Positions 1 to 12,215 of a stretch of DNA of 64,000 nt are shown here, in pieces. Within the stretch, counting starts at the first letter, position 1. The number at the start of each line of letters is the position of its first letter. A model generated the notes under the pieces. It made no database searches, was not told the origin of the DNA, and saw only the letters and a list, made by a program, of their open reading frames with translations. This DNA is from Nepenthes gracilis (taxonomy: Eukaryota > Streptophyta > Magnoliopsida > Caryophyllales > Nepenthaceae): assembly GCA_033239525.1 (NCBI GenBank), contig BSYO01000020.1, positions 10,790,308-10,854,307 on the forward strand, in the 5' to 3' direction. A program made the position numbers and the translations under genes.

Positions 1-1661
1 TACTCTCCAAAACCCTAACACATGCCTATCTTTAGACTTTATTTGAATTAATCATAATTATGCATGATTTTGCTCTAAAATTATGAACGCATGCAACTAC
101 GAAGGAAATTGTTATCCAAAAGTTCCAAAGACATGATAGGCTCATTATGGTAAGAACTCCCTAATTGTTCCAATCTTATGATAATTTATGCATGTATCAC
201 AAATACAATAATTTAAAATGTTCCAACAATCATGTTGTGAACCATTTATGAAAGAAATATCGATTAGAATCTTTAAGTATTTTGTCTTGCTAAATTTAAA
301 AAGGATTTCTTACTCTTTCTAAGTTCTAAGAAATATTTTGTATGAATTATGAACACATGAGAACTCAAACCTATGAGGAATATGGAAATTTGTATGAAAA
401 TATGCTCATGGAAAAGGAAGTTTGATGATGAAGGGAATTTTGTAATTAAGTGATTGACTTATGAACTTTTCTCTGAAACAATGAACTGAATTATTTATGA
501 AATATTCTCCAACAAAGTGGGAACGAAAGAATTTGCACTTAAGAACATAATTTCCTAATGAAATAAGGAACTAAGAATTTGGACCAAGGATTATGGATAA
601 TAAATTTTGACATGCCATGAATATTACAGTGGAAATTCTAGGATTACTTTGGCCGTATATCCTGACCGTGTTATGTAACTGGTGAAATTTCTTAGCATGC
701 CTTAGTATGTTATAATGGAAGGAAGTAGCCTATTTTGGAAACTCTTGCGGTTGTGCCACCGCAACTGATCGGCCCGTTTATAGGGATGGTATGTAAACAA
801 TTTACCTCTAGGTCTTGAATAGGAGGGGATAGCTTTGAATTGTGTAAACGCAAATATAATTTAGACTACAACCGATCGCTTATTTGTCAGTGAGGCCTAC
901 TGACCTTGGTTCCTCAATGAAATAAGTTTTCAGTAAGAAATTGATAATTAAGAAAAAAAATAAAATAAACCAAAGAAATATGGAACAAATCATAAAATAT
1001 TCCTTTCTAAATCATAAATTATAATCTCATATGCACCTCTATCCTTCACATATATATTATTATATTTTGAATATAAAATTATACATGTCTTTGATATATA
1101 TATGTGTCTTGCTGAGCTTTTAGCTCATTCTTGTTATTTTTTCCCTCTAGATAAGTATTAATTGCACCTGCTGAGGTTGAGTAGAAGATTTGAGTCGGCT
1201 AAGCTCGAAGACAATGAAGATGATCTTATGGATTTAGTATTACCATCTTATATCTTCTAATGGGATTTTTATGTTTTTATATTGGATTTTATTCATGAAT
1301 GTATGCATATGATGATGTTGCTGATAAGAAAATATCCATAGTGTAGTTTTCGTTATATTGATAGATATTTATTCTTTCGCAGGCTATTATGATTTATTTC
1401 AAATACCTACTGGCATCTCTTTGTATCTAATGTTGTATCCGGAGACATAATATTGAAGCTATGGAATGATTGTGGCAGTTTTGAGATCCTATATTGTTTT
1501 GTTGCGTTATCTAGATGTTGGGTTGATTTTGATGGATATTTGGTATTGATAAGGTTGTATAATTGATAAATAAGATTATTATATAAGTTTTGTATTTGGC
1601 CAACGTCCGTATTACAGTCAAAACTCTATCAAATTTTCATTTGAAAATACAGTATATCACA
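1..1661 (+). mobile_element. Element B 5' LTR, left end cut by window start
   Basis: This is the last 1.66 kb of a long LTR. A second copy lies at 18106-19591 (matching from about position 112 on), and the part before that matches 5190-5300, so both LTRs of one element can be recognised. It ends in CACA at 1658-1661 and is followed after two bases by a primer binding site. The stretch around 1080-1160 has the AT-rich run, then the 'ctgagcttttagctcatt' phrase and an 'ag'-terminated pyrimidine tract that recur in the other gypsy LTRs of this window. No coding potential is seen. Family level (Tekay/Del-like chromovirus) is inferred from LTR length, primer type and the pol remnants downstream. 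Confidence 0.8.
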
Positions 1662-1663
1662 AT

Positions 1664-1674
1664 TGGTATCAGAG
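1664..1674 (+). promoter_or_regulatory. Element B primer binding site (initiator Met tRNA type)
   Basis: TGGTATCAGAG, two bases after the LTR end, is the classical complement of the 3' end of plant initiator methionine tRNA that primes reverse transcription. It fixes the 5' LTR boundary and the + orientation of element B. Confidence 0.85.
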
Positions 1675-2119
1675 AAGGAGATGCCTTATATTTGATCGGA
1701 ATATTAAGCAAAAGTTTAGGATAGCATAAGAAAAAGTGAATAAGTAGATGAAGGTGTAGGATAATTAAGCTAGTTTGGGTGATTCTAGTTATCCTAGTTT
1801 TAATCTCTTAGGTCAAAACTAAGTTAGGATTAGAAGATAGGTTTGATTATCTAGTGGTGGTGACTTAGTGTTCGGGAGGATAAAGATATTTATGGTATAT
1901 GTTTGTGAGTATTTCTCTAGATAAATATCTTCTCGAGAAGAGTTTGGGAGCATACTCTGAGTTGTAGATAGCTTGGTCACAAGATTGAAGATTATTCGTG
2001 TCCCCTAGCTAGACAATGAAAAAGTCCAATGCCTTGGATCGGAATTAGTAGTGATGGCGCATAAGGTAAATGTGTTGATAATTATAATATAAGGTAAGAT
2101 TCCTAAAATCATATGTTGC

Positions 2120-2144
2120 AGTATATATATATATATATATATAT
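2120..2144. repeat. (AT)n microsatellite
   Basis: A short alternating AT run inside the decayed internal region of element B. It has no coding meaning. Confidence 0.8.
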
Positions 2145-3760
2145 TTGGGGATCCCGAATCTATATTTTTATTTATGATTTCTAAGTTTCTTCGTATCAAA
2201 ATTTATGACATTTTTTTGAGTTTGCAGATTTGATTGGTTGGTGAGTCACTATGCTAGTTTGGATTGTGTTGGTAATAATAATATGGCTTGTAATTGGGTT
2301 GAGAGATTTTAGATATGAGTCTGAATTGATCGATGTATCAGAAAATTAGCATCACCTTGCCTGCAAATCGTTTAATGAGGATTTGTATCGAATTCAATTA
2401 GTATATGAGATCACACCTGGATGTTATTTTGTAGCCACTAAGGAGTTTCAGTCGTGTGAATATTTGAGGATATTCTCATAATGAAGATTAGGCTGATTTA
2501 TCTTTTAATCGGTAATTCAAAGTTGTGTCGAAATCGACGCTGATCATTGAAGATTCCATGTAGGGTCGTGGAAGCATCGGTTTTATGTCGTTGTGAGATG
2601 CTCTAGAACTTTCAAGATAAATATGATAGACCGATAATGTTGTCTATGGATTTTTGTAAATGGGATTGTCTAGGAGATTAATGATTTGATAAGCGGACAC
2701 TGTGAAGAAATAAGTAATTTATTTGATATATTGCGAGGGCTTGATAAATTTTAAGATCGATCCGTATCTACAGTATTGATAATTGTGGATTAATGTGGGT
2801 TGTGCTCAAGGTAGCATTCGGGATAAGGATACGACTATTATAAAATCCGAAAACGCCGTTTGGATTTGGAGGTTTGTTAGTAATTAGGTAGATTTAATAG
2901 GATGGATCTTTTGGGCCACATTTGGGTCAATTTTGTGAAGTTCCATCGAAGAAATTTATAGGATCGTAGGATGTATAAATTCTATTTGAGGACGGTATCA
3001 TGGATTAGGAAGGTCAATAGCCATGAGCTCGTTTGAGTAGAGAAAGTAGATTTGGCTAAGCGAAGTGTTGTGTTGAGCATGTAACTCCTTCGATGGCCCG
3101 AATATGGTTTTGAAGAGCCTTAAGGAATAGCTCACTTGGGAAGGACTGATTGATATCGCGAAAGTATCTATTTCTCTTGGGTCTAGGTGGATCTGAAAGG
3201 CATGTCCATTAAATATTCCTCGAGGTTTTGCAACGTCTGTTGGGCTTTTGGCTGGAAAGTGTTCAGTATCTGTTGGGATGATATACATGAAGATAGTTTT
3301 CAAGAAATGAAACGTAATTTATCACTCATGTCATTTGGCTTGACCCCTGACGGATCCAATGAATTATAATGGAATGTGATATTTTTAAAGAAGATCTAGA
3401 ATTATAATTTTCCTGTATCGTATGTGGGTGGATGCCTTGAGTTTAAGTGGGGGAGGGTCCATGACCAAAGTTACTCCACCTATGCCTTGGAACTGGTGAT
3501 TGAGGTCCCTACTTCAAGGACTTATAGGTAATAATTTTAGAGTTAGTTAATGGAGGATCTGAATATTTGTGCAATAAGAAAAAAATGATCACACATTAGA
3601 GGAATCATGTGATTCTGCTTTAGGAGTGTGAGGAAGAATATCAGCATTTTTTAGAAAAATGAGCATTAGTATTGATGATTTGATATTGGGAGCCTTTGGA
3701 ATGTCCCGAGGATTTCTTTGAGGTTGAGGTTCCATGTGAATAATATTTTTCAAGGCTTAA

Positions 3761-3882
3761 GATAAATTGAAGTAAAAGTCCAAAGGCTCATTTGGGGTTT
3801 TGAATTAAATTGGAGGAATAGGATAAATTGAAGTAAAAATCCAAAGGCTCGTTTGGGGTATTGAATTAAGTTGGAGGAATAG
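3761..3882 (+). repeat. Two-copy 61-bp tandem duplication
   Basis: The phrase starting 'gataaattgaagtaaaa' occurs at 3761 and again at 3822. The two 61-bp units differ by only a few bases. It lies in the 3' part of B's internal region; element A has its own different duplication at the matching place (11352-11550). Confidence 0.85.
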
Positions 3883-4213
3883 CCAATGTAATTTGGATTG
3901 CTTTCCGATTTTGTGGATTGTTATGAACTATTCTCTTGCATCGATGAGTGAGAAAATTAGTAAGTGATTGGGTTAGACCATTTTGAAAAATTAGGAATAT
4001 GACATGTGATTAGGTTCTAACCTAGATTAGGATAGGAATCCAAAGATGTTGGAAATCATGATAGTTTATTTAGTTAAGGCCTCTTAGCATAAGCCATGTA
4101 ATTAAGGATATAGCATAGAATCGTAAAAGATGAATTCCGAAAGGAATCTCCCCAATTATTAACTTTTGGGTCCATTAAATTTCGAGGAAGAAATTTCTAT
4201 AAGTGGAAGAGAT

Positions 4214-5300
4214 TATAATATACCGATCTCAAAATATTGTAAATACGGATAATTAAGTTAATATGAACAATGTTAGGCTTTATGCATTTGAAACAATTAA
4301 GTTTTGGGACTGAGGTTCGAATTGCGGAGTTGGCCCACCAGGCGTTGATTCTAGGCGTGCAGCACCTACTGTGCGGCGGGCTAGCACTAGAGCATCAACC
4401 CGTGATTTAAGCGGCCGAGGAATTTTTTCCTCGACCATTTCCAGAGAGAAGAGAGAGAGGAAGGAAGAGAAGAGAGAGAAAGGAGAATCTGTGGTTCTTG
4501 AGTCCGTTTCTGAGCTCGAGCCAGTTAGAAAAATGATAAATTGGATTAAGGTAAGTACACTCATACTCTCATCTTTTATTTTCTTACACTTTTATTCTGT
4601 TTTCTTTGGGTATCTTCATTTCGATACCCGAATAAATTTATATTTTGTGTTATCTATAACCTAAATATGATAATACATCAATTTCATGTCCAAATATTGA
4701 GTTTTGAGTGGTATTTCGTAACCCGAAAACCCTAACCCTTATGTGGTACTATTCATCCGTGCCTGGGCCCTTTTTACCCACTACATTTTGGGGATTTTAC
4801 TTGATTTGGGTCTAAAATATCATTACCTATAACCTATATATGTTAATTTATTGATCGGGTATCTAATTTGGTGGTTTTATATGAAAAGTTGTTCGCCGGA
4901 ACCCTAATCCGCCCCCCGGACCAAGTTTGATCAACTATTTCAAGTTTAATGCATGAATTGGTCTTAGATAATTGTTACCCATGACATCGGCAAGTAAATA
5001 TGTGATTTCATACCCAATTTTATAATTTTGACCCGTTTTCAGATATGGACCCTAAACCCACGCCTTTGAGGAGTTTACCAATTGAATTGGGATTTATGCA
5101 TGAATTGGCTCTAGGATATCGTTATCCATACCTAGATAAAGTCAATTTATCAATTTAGTATCCGAATCGGTAGTTTTGTTGGGTTTTATACTTTTCGGAA
5201 CCCTAACATATGCCACCCTTTGGACTTTATTCGAATTAATCGTAATTATGTATGATTAGCTCCGAAAATTATGAATGCATGAAACTACAAAGAAAATTAT
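4214..5300 (+). mobile_element. Element B 3' LTR, first part (interrupted by element A)
   Basis: It begins TATAATATACC directly after a purine-rich tract (4201-4213). The expected TG start appears as TA, an ordinary transition. Its last hundred bases (from about 5190) match the first hundred of the window, which belong to the 5' LTR, and it breaks off exactly where element A starts at 5301. A GA-rich sense-strand leader (4443-4490) is followed by AAG|GTAAGT at 4548-4556, a splice-donor-like motif. The remainder of this LTR is at 18106-19591, giving about 2.57 kb in total. Confidence 0.8.
5296..5300. repeat. Left target site duplication of element A (ATTAT)
   Basis: ATTAT immediately precedes the TGTGAGG start of A. 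The copy after A at 18101-18105 is ATTGT, and the undisturbed B 5' LTR also reads ATTGT at this place. The left copy has therefore mutated by one G-to-A change. Confidence 0.8.
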
Positions 5301-7674
5301 TGTGAGGTTTCGGGTCTAAAGATATAATAAATATGAGGTAATCAATATATGAATAAATAATATTAGACTTATCGAACGAATGAGTATGCGTATCGGAAGA
5401 AAAATCGAAAAAATGATTCAGGCTTCAGCTGTTGAAGCACTACCAGCAGGGTTGCACCTGATGTGCACTCGAGCCTGGGCTCAAGCACAAAAAAGTGGTA
5501 GCACAGTGTTCGCTGTGTGCCTTGGTGCGCTCAAGCGCGGCCGGCAGTAAGTCCGCGCTCACTACTCGATTGCTGGGCCCTGGAGCGCCTGACGATTATA
5601 AACGCGCGACCTGCTTCGCGAATTTCATTTTTCTGAGATCCAAAACCCTTCTAGAGAAAGAGAGCGTTGTTTCTAGAGAGAGGAAGGAGGAAGTCGAGGC
5701 CGTGGAGTCCAAATCTGTCCGAGAGCTAGTTATAAAAGTACGTGTCGAGGCAAGTGTTCTCATACTCACTAACTCTTCTCTTTCGATATTTTTCATGTAT
5801 TATCGAAAATTTTTGTCTCAATACCTACCCAAATCATGAAAAATATGTTCCCGTGTCTTGAGACCAAGGATTATATAGTTTATTGTCCGATTTGCTTACC
5901 GATTCGTTTGGTGGAGTTCTACCAAACCCTAACCCACAAAAATTAGGGGTTTCCCATTTTTCTTCTATATTTTGTTAAATTGATCCCAAAATGAGAATCA
6001 CCACGTCCCAATTATATATATATATTGGCCATACGATCGATCTCGCACGTTTTGATCCGAGATGAAATGGAAAAATTGCATGCTTCCACCTTCGCATTAT
6101 GTTGAATCGACCTCAAAATATAAATCACTACATCTTAATTATACATATGTATCAACTGGACGTCCGATCTCACAAGTATTGACCAATTTGCGGCATCCAA
6201 ATGTTCTAAAATGCCCCTGGCATTGTTCACCCAAGTTTGAATGGAATATTTACATACTTTGCCCCAATTTAATTGTTATAAAAATTACGTCTAATTGTTT
6301 AAATGTAAATGTAAGTTTCGGAATATGTATTTATGCTCCGTTCACCAAGAAATGCGTTTTGGATGACCTAAAGTGAGAATTTACATGATGTGGTAAGAAA
6401 TTCTTACTCCTCCCGCACATTGTGATATCTATGCATGTGAAAGGTATTGTCAAAGGATATAGGTCCAAAAAAAAGATATGAATCGTACAAGTAAATGGAA
6501 GGGAATCTACAAAGTGCGATATGACGAATTTGATCTCTTGGATGGAGATATGTGGTGGAAAATGTGATTTCCCCAAGTGAAGAAGGTATATGGCAAATGG
6601 TGGATTCCTCCTCAAAGAATTAATCTTGAAACTAGGGCTATGGACTTATATTGTTCGGTAGTATTCTCTAACTTACTATATCCATCACGATGTGAATCCA
6701 AGGAAAACTTGGCTACGTATTCTGGCCGCTCGTGGGAGCAAGTGATGTTCATGGTACACCTTAGGATACTATTGTAAAAAAACAAGGATTGTCCTGATCC
6801 CCGGGGGATATGGGGCCAATTGAGATGGTCGAGTGCTGCAGGCCTAAATATAGCCGATAGTCGAGTGTTGCAGACCTAAAATGTAATTGTGTGCTTTAGA
6901 ATGTGTGGCAGATACATTCCTTATCTCGTTCTCTCGCATCGTTGGTTAGTATGATCTACTAGCTCGGATCTACAAAGATTAATGAAAGTAATAAAAATGA
7001 ATAAACGTAACTGGTACAAACATGCGAACCAAATGATCCCATATGTTTCCCCCATCCAATTGTTGTTTTCACTGCTATTTACTATTGTTAGTGATGTATG
7101 ATTTTATTTGTTGAGCTGTACGCTCACTCTTACTGTTTCTCCTTCCAGATGAGAACATTAAGTCAGCGCCTGATTACTTAGCGGAAGGAGAGGGACTTAC
7201 TTGAGGAGGTTAGCTAGATGTCGAAGACTTGAAGATTTGGTTACATCTATTGTAATAGAATGTAAACAGTCTAGTTAGATTAATATGATTTGTTATTATC
7301 TTATGGTTATTATTATACTTCCGTAGGTCTATGAATTTATTTATACTTCCGCATTTATATTGATATTTTGGATTTTATTTAGTCCTAGATGGCATCTCTT
7401 TAGATTCAATACGGTATATAAGAATACTGTATTGGAGTTATGGATGGTATGGCAGAATTGTGATCCTACATATTGTGTTGTGAGCCTTAATGTTGTAATT
7501 GGATAGTTGTGTGCTTGTACAGGTTATTTTAAACATGTTATATTTTTTATTTTCATCCAATTGTAGAGAAAACTCTGTTAAAATTTATATAGAATCCATA
7601 ATTTTAAATTATGGGCATTAGTTTATCTTACTATTGTTAGAGGTTATTTAAGAAAAATAACCCGATCCATTACA
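5301..7674 (+). mobile_element. Element A 5' LTR (2374 bp)
   Basis: It starts TGTGAGG and ends TACA, the expected TG...CA form, and is followed by a primer binding site. Its part from about 6040 is repeated at 16343-18100, which is the remainder of A's 3' LTR. A GA-rich leader lies at 5655-5695. Between about 5960 and 6230 there is an internal imperfect tandem repeat of roughly 150-180 bp (phrases like 'tcccaattat' and 'gatct(c)a(c)a' recur), with one extra partial unit in the 3' copy. No gene is seen in it. Confidence 0.85.
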
Positions 7675-7676
7675 AT

Positions 7677-7687
7677 TGGTATTAGAG
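7677..7687 (+). promoter_or_regulatory. Element A primer binding site (variant Met-tRNA type)
   Basis: TGGTATTAGAG, two bases after the LTR end. It differs by one C-to-T change from the usual TGGTATCAGAG. Confidence 0.8.
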
Positions 7688-10600
7688 AAAAGAGATACAT
7701 TAGGTTTGATCTTAATCATATGCGAAAACTCAGGATCAGTTAAGAGTTGGCCAAAATAGGTAGATTAAGGTATGGGATGATTAAGTTAGAATAGTTTGAG
7801 GTATCTTAGTTTGCCTAAATTAGATTAGATTTTAGTTAGAATTTAGCGTTTAAGCTAGTTGATACCAAATGTAGGCCTAGACTGATCAACTTAGGTTTGA
7901 GGACTCGGGTTAATCTGTTCTATATTGAGGCAAGATGAAGTAGTTAGAAATAGAAGAAATACTTAAGTCTTGACCTTAAGGAGTTAATTTTGAAATGTAT
8001 CAATCTTAGCCCTTCCCTCTCATCTGATTATTGGAGGCTAATAATCTTGTGATGTTTGTGGTCATAGGAAGTATCATGATTTTGGGCAAGGGATTACTCA
8101 GGGTAGTGGTCGATCATGTGGTTGGTAGGAGTTATAAGGAGACACCTTGAGGTTTTAATTTTATTAGTGCCGACTTAGTGTTAGAATTGATTAGTGATGA
8201 TTCGAGGCCTAGGTTAATTTGTGTTTGATCAAGGTTCAAATTTGATCAACTCTAGATTGAGGTCCTAAGGCTAGTAATATGTCAAGAAGGGTTGCCTGAT
8301 CAATCTAGCAAGCATGATGAATAACGGTCAAGTGTATAAATTTTAAGTGATTTGGACTCTGTGGAAATTGAGACATGGATCATGAGTATTGAAATGGTGT
8401 TTGTGGTAGCCTAATGTTCGGAAAGATAGAAGTATTGTAGGACATCTGCAAGGGTGTTCTTTAATCGATAAGGTATTCTTCCCTACAAGTTAAGAAGCAT
8501 GATTCTAATTGTAGTCAATTTGATCGTAAGATTGAGAAATGTCCTTATCTAGGGACAGCTGGTGAAGAGGTTTAGCGTTTTAAATTAGGATTCTAAGGTA
8601 TTAACTCAAGGTGTTAAGCATCACCTGTCGTGATAAGAGGCAAGACTCTTGGGTTTGATATTGTAGCCTGGGTGTCGTTTTGGGGATTCGAACCTATGTT
8701 TGCATTGTATTTTTAAGTTATGTGTAATTGGAGGATCTAGGCTTTACAAAAGTGACAAATGTGACCCAATATTCGGGAGGATAAAAGATATATTAAAGTG
8801 GATGTTCATGAATGAATCTTGGATAAATGTCTTCCCAAAGAGCTTTTGGGACTATGATCTAAGTCGTAGATAGCTTGGTCACTGGATGAAGGATAGTTCG
8901 CATCCTCTGACCTGGCAGTGAAGAAATCCAGTGTCTAGGATTGGAGTTCTGGTGGTGATGGTGCATAAGGAAAATGTGTTGATTACTATGATGGAAGGTG
9001 AGATTTCTCAATTTTGATGTCACAGCACCTGTATCATTTGGGATCCCGAATTATATAATTTTGTAATTCCTAAGTTTGTTTGTTTAATTAAGGATCTAGG
9101 CTTGATACAAACGGTATCGAGGTTTGTGATATTTTCTTGGGTTCATAGATACGATTGGTTGGGTTGAATTCACTTGTTTTGAAGTGTCAAGTCCTAATCT
9201 GATTTTAATGGTAGTTGGTGGACGAACCGCTATGCTAGCATGGATTGGATTGGTAAAAGATAACATCCTGCAATTAGGTTGTGGGATCTGAAGCATAACT
9301 CTGAATTGATAGAGGTATCAGAAGATTAGTGACGTCTTTCCTGCAAATCATTTAATGATGATCTACGCTAAGTGCAATTCGTATATGCGACCACATCTAG
9401 AGGTCATTTTGTCACTAAGGGATTTTGGTCGTGTGAATATTTGAAAGATGTTATTAGAAGGAATATTAGGTTGATTAATCTTTTGATCGGTAATTTAAGG
9501 TTGTATCGAAATCGATTGTCGATCATTGAGGATTCCATACACAGCTGAGGAAGTATCAATTTTTTATCATTGTGGAATACTCTCGAACCTTTGAGGTTAA
9601 TAAGACGGACCGATAAGGTTGTCCATGAATTTTGAAAATGGAGTTGCCTAGGAGATTTATGATTTGATAAGTGGACATTGTGAATGAATAGGTAAATTAC
9701 TAGGTCTATTGTAAAAGCTTGATGATTTCTAAGATCGATTTATGTCCATAGCATGTTAATTGTGGATTAATAGAGGTTGTAGCCGCGGCGGTATTCAGGA
9801 TAAGAGCATGGCTACTATGAAGTCCGAAAACGCCATTTGGGTTTTGTAGGTGCATTGGCGTTTCATGAAATTTTATGGGTTGGATCTTTTGGCCGTATTT
9901 TGGGTTCATGTTGAGATAACTTTATTGATGAATTTAAAAGAATATGGGGTGTATGCACTTTGTTTAAGGATTATGTCATAGATTGTGAATGACTGTTAAT
10001 CCATATGCCCCATTGAGAAGGAAATGTGAGTTTAGCTTAAAGAAATGCCCTGTTAAGCATGTAGCATGATTTTGAAATCCACAAGACTTTAAGCGGTGGC
10101 TAATTGGGAAGACCAACTGATGTCGTAGAAGCGTATGGCCATCTAGGTCTAACCAAAGTTATTTAGTGATCTGACAAGTATTACTCGAGGATTACAATGT
10201 CAGTGAGATGTTTGTCTAAGAAGAGATTTGTAATTGTTAGAACAAAAGATAAAAGGTAGTTTTCGAGAATTAAAAATGGTTAATTAACGTCCATGTCATT
10301 TGGGGTATGACCTGATGGGTCTGGCAAGTTATTGTAGAGTGTAATATCTTTAAAAAAGGTTAGGATTACGTTACTCTCACATCATGATAGGAGGCTATCC
10401 ACGGATTAACAAGGGGAGAAGTTCATAATTAGTGTTACTCAACGTGTAAGTCGGAATTAGCGATTGAAGCCTCCATTTTGAGAACTTATGAATATTGTCT
10501 GTGAAGATAGCCATTATTAAAATTTTAAGAGCCAAAATATTTATATCATATAGGAAAGATGATTATATGATATTGCATGTGGACAGATCTGTTTAAAGGT

Positions 10601-11351
10601 TGGGAAGGTGAACCTTCGTGCCTTTTAAGAAAAGCAGACATCAATGCTGACAATTGATATTGGGAGTCTTTAGACTTAATATGTCTTCAAACTTCGTAGG
10701 AGATGTTAAATGTAAATCGTGAGTAGGTCCAAATACTTGGGTGATAGGAGGTTATATTCTTAAATTGGGAGACAGAAGTATTGGAGCTATGCATTTATGA
10801 AATATGGAGTCATTATGGTTTTGTTTCAAGACAATTAGAATGACCCACTTATCATAATCATAGAAAACGTATCCGGATTGGGTCAATTAGCTCATTGGTA
10901 TGCTAACGAGATCTTGAGGTTATTTAGTAATTGGATTCTGAGGTTACGAGGGGAATGATCAAAAAGTATGTTGAATCTTTGGGTGATCGTTATGATCGTA
11001 GTTTTGAATGTGGTTGTAGTTGGATGATTGGGGGATTCTTTTTGGGTATGACTATCCTAGGATTGTTTTAATCAAAGTTGTCGTATATTCTGGGTGTGTG
11101 ATATGGGCTATGTATTTTGGAGAATTTGTTGATTTGTCGACATACTAATGAAATAGCGAAATATAAATTATTCAAACCTTAAAATTTGATTATGATTTAA
11201 GGTTTATATCAAAATCTTAGTCAAACTTGATCAGAGAACTTTGAGACATCTAGCGGAATTAGATATGGTGGTGAAATTTCAATGGGATGATTCGTTGTTA
11301 AATAATTAATCAGAGTAGCGCAGCGAAAGCGTTATGGACGCATAGCCCAGA

Positions 11352-11550
11352 GATTTCAAAATGAGGTTGAGGTTCCCTGTGATCAAAATCCTTTTCGAGG
11401 CTTAGAATGAATTGAAGTGGAAGTTCATCGAATTCGCTGATTTCAAAATGAGGTTGAGGTTTTTAGGTCACTTTTGGAATGATCAAAAAGTCATTTTATC
11501 GATGACTCGCTTAGAATGAACTGAAGTGAAAGTTCATCGAGAATTCGCTT
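11352..11550 (+). repeat. Imperfect tandem duplication in element A
   Basis: 'gatttcaaaatgaggttgag' occurs at 11352 and again at 11439 (offset 87). Each copy is followed by 'gcttagaatgaa.tgaagtg.aagttcatcga'. The second copy holds about 25 extra bases. Confidence 0.75.
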
Positions 11551-11576
11551 TTTATTCCCGATTATTGAATTAAGTC

Positions 11577-11735
11577 TTATTATTATTGCCAGCATTATTA
11601 TTATTTTTATTTTATTTTTATTACTTTTTATTATTAATTATTTATTATTATTATTATTATTTTTATTACTTTTATTATTATTTTATTATTATTATTATTA
11701 TTTTATTATTATTATTATTTTTTTATTTTTATTAC

Positions 11736-11777
<42 letters not shown>

Positions 11778-11940
11778 TTTATTATTATTATTATTTTATT
11801 ACTATTATTATTATTATTATTAATTTTTATTAACTTTTATTATTATTTTATTATTATTTTTTTATTTTTATTTTTATTTTTATTATTTTTATTATTATTA
11901 TTATTTTTTATTTTTATTACTATTTTTTATTATTATTATG
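11577..11940. repeat. Long TTA/ATT-rich microsatellite tract
   Basis: About 360 bp made almost wholly of (TTA)n with T-run interruptions. It gives a spurious open frame of only Tyr, Phe, Leu and Ile. It sits at the 3' end of A's internal region, upstream of the polypurine tract. Confidence 0.95.
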
Positions 11941-12199
11941 TTAAAAGCGTCGTTCCGATAAATTTTCACCTTATTCCTCATACTGGAGATTAGGAATTTG
12001 TTTTGTGATAAAATTTCTAGAACAATTCAAATGGTTGAGGTTTTTTAGAATAATTGTTTGTCAATCAAACGAGATGATTTGGGATAAAGGCTAATATTCA
12101 AACGGAAGATCACTAATTATTTGGCTGATTATAAAAAGATCACTTGATTATGAGGTTCGTTAAATTTTGAAAACGAAATTTTTATAAGAAGGGGAGAGT

Positions 12200-12215
12200 T
12201 GTGAGATTCTGTGTG
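12200..12215 (+). mobile_element. Stub of element A 3' LTR
   Basis: TGTGAGATTC after the polypurine tract matches the TGTGAGGTTT start of A's 5' LTR. After 16 bp it is broken by the LTR of element C, which starts TGACG at 12216. The last five bases (GTGTG) would be C's left target duplication; the right copy has been deleted. Confidence 0.6.

Larger units (their letters stand above)
1675..4213 (+). pseudogene. Element B internal region: decayed gypsy pol without gag
   Basis: No long frame survives, but fragments in pol order can be read on the + strand. A phrase reading IRDKDT near 2817 resembles the RT segment LRI-x-x-D-D/E. At 3187-3369 a short frame contains SFQEMKRNL and DGSNEL, matching the start of the gypsy RNase H domain. 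VDALS at 3428-3442 corresponds to the ADALSRK end of that domain. The internal region is only 2.5 kb. The leader (1690-1850) and the block from about 1857 match element A at 7690-7870 and 8757 onward, so roughly 0.9 kb that would hold gag is missing. The region ends in a purine-rich stretch at 4201-4213 just before the 3' LTR. The element could only move with help in trans, and looks long dead. Confidence 0.65.
7688..12199 (+). pseudogene. Element A internal region: decayed gypsy gag-pol
   Basis: This 4.5 kb stretch is riddled with stops. It aligns by eye with B's internal region: 8757-9010 matches 1857-2100 and 10262-10345 matches the RNase H start at 3297-3370. Gag should lie before 8757, but I can only see vague Cys/His-containing phrases around 8050. 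RNase H-like wording occurs at about 10280-10340. A TTA-rich microsatellite (11577-11940) has expanded near the 3' end. The purine tract AAGAAGGGGAGAG just before 12200 is a convincing polypurine tract, and it is followed by TGTGAG, the start of A's 3' LTR. Confidence 0.6.

Noticed and set aside
4720..4740. Telomere-like 'aaaccctaaccctt'
   Set aside because: Only about two units; the words 'aaccctaa' occur by chance several times in these LTRs (for example near 1-20 and 5930).
11586..11993. 135-residue + strand frame of Tyr, Phe, Leu and Ile
   Set aside because: It is a translation of the TTA microsatellite and its flank; no protein-like composition.
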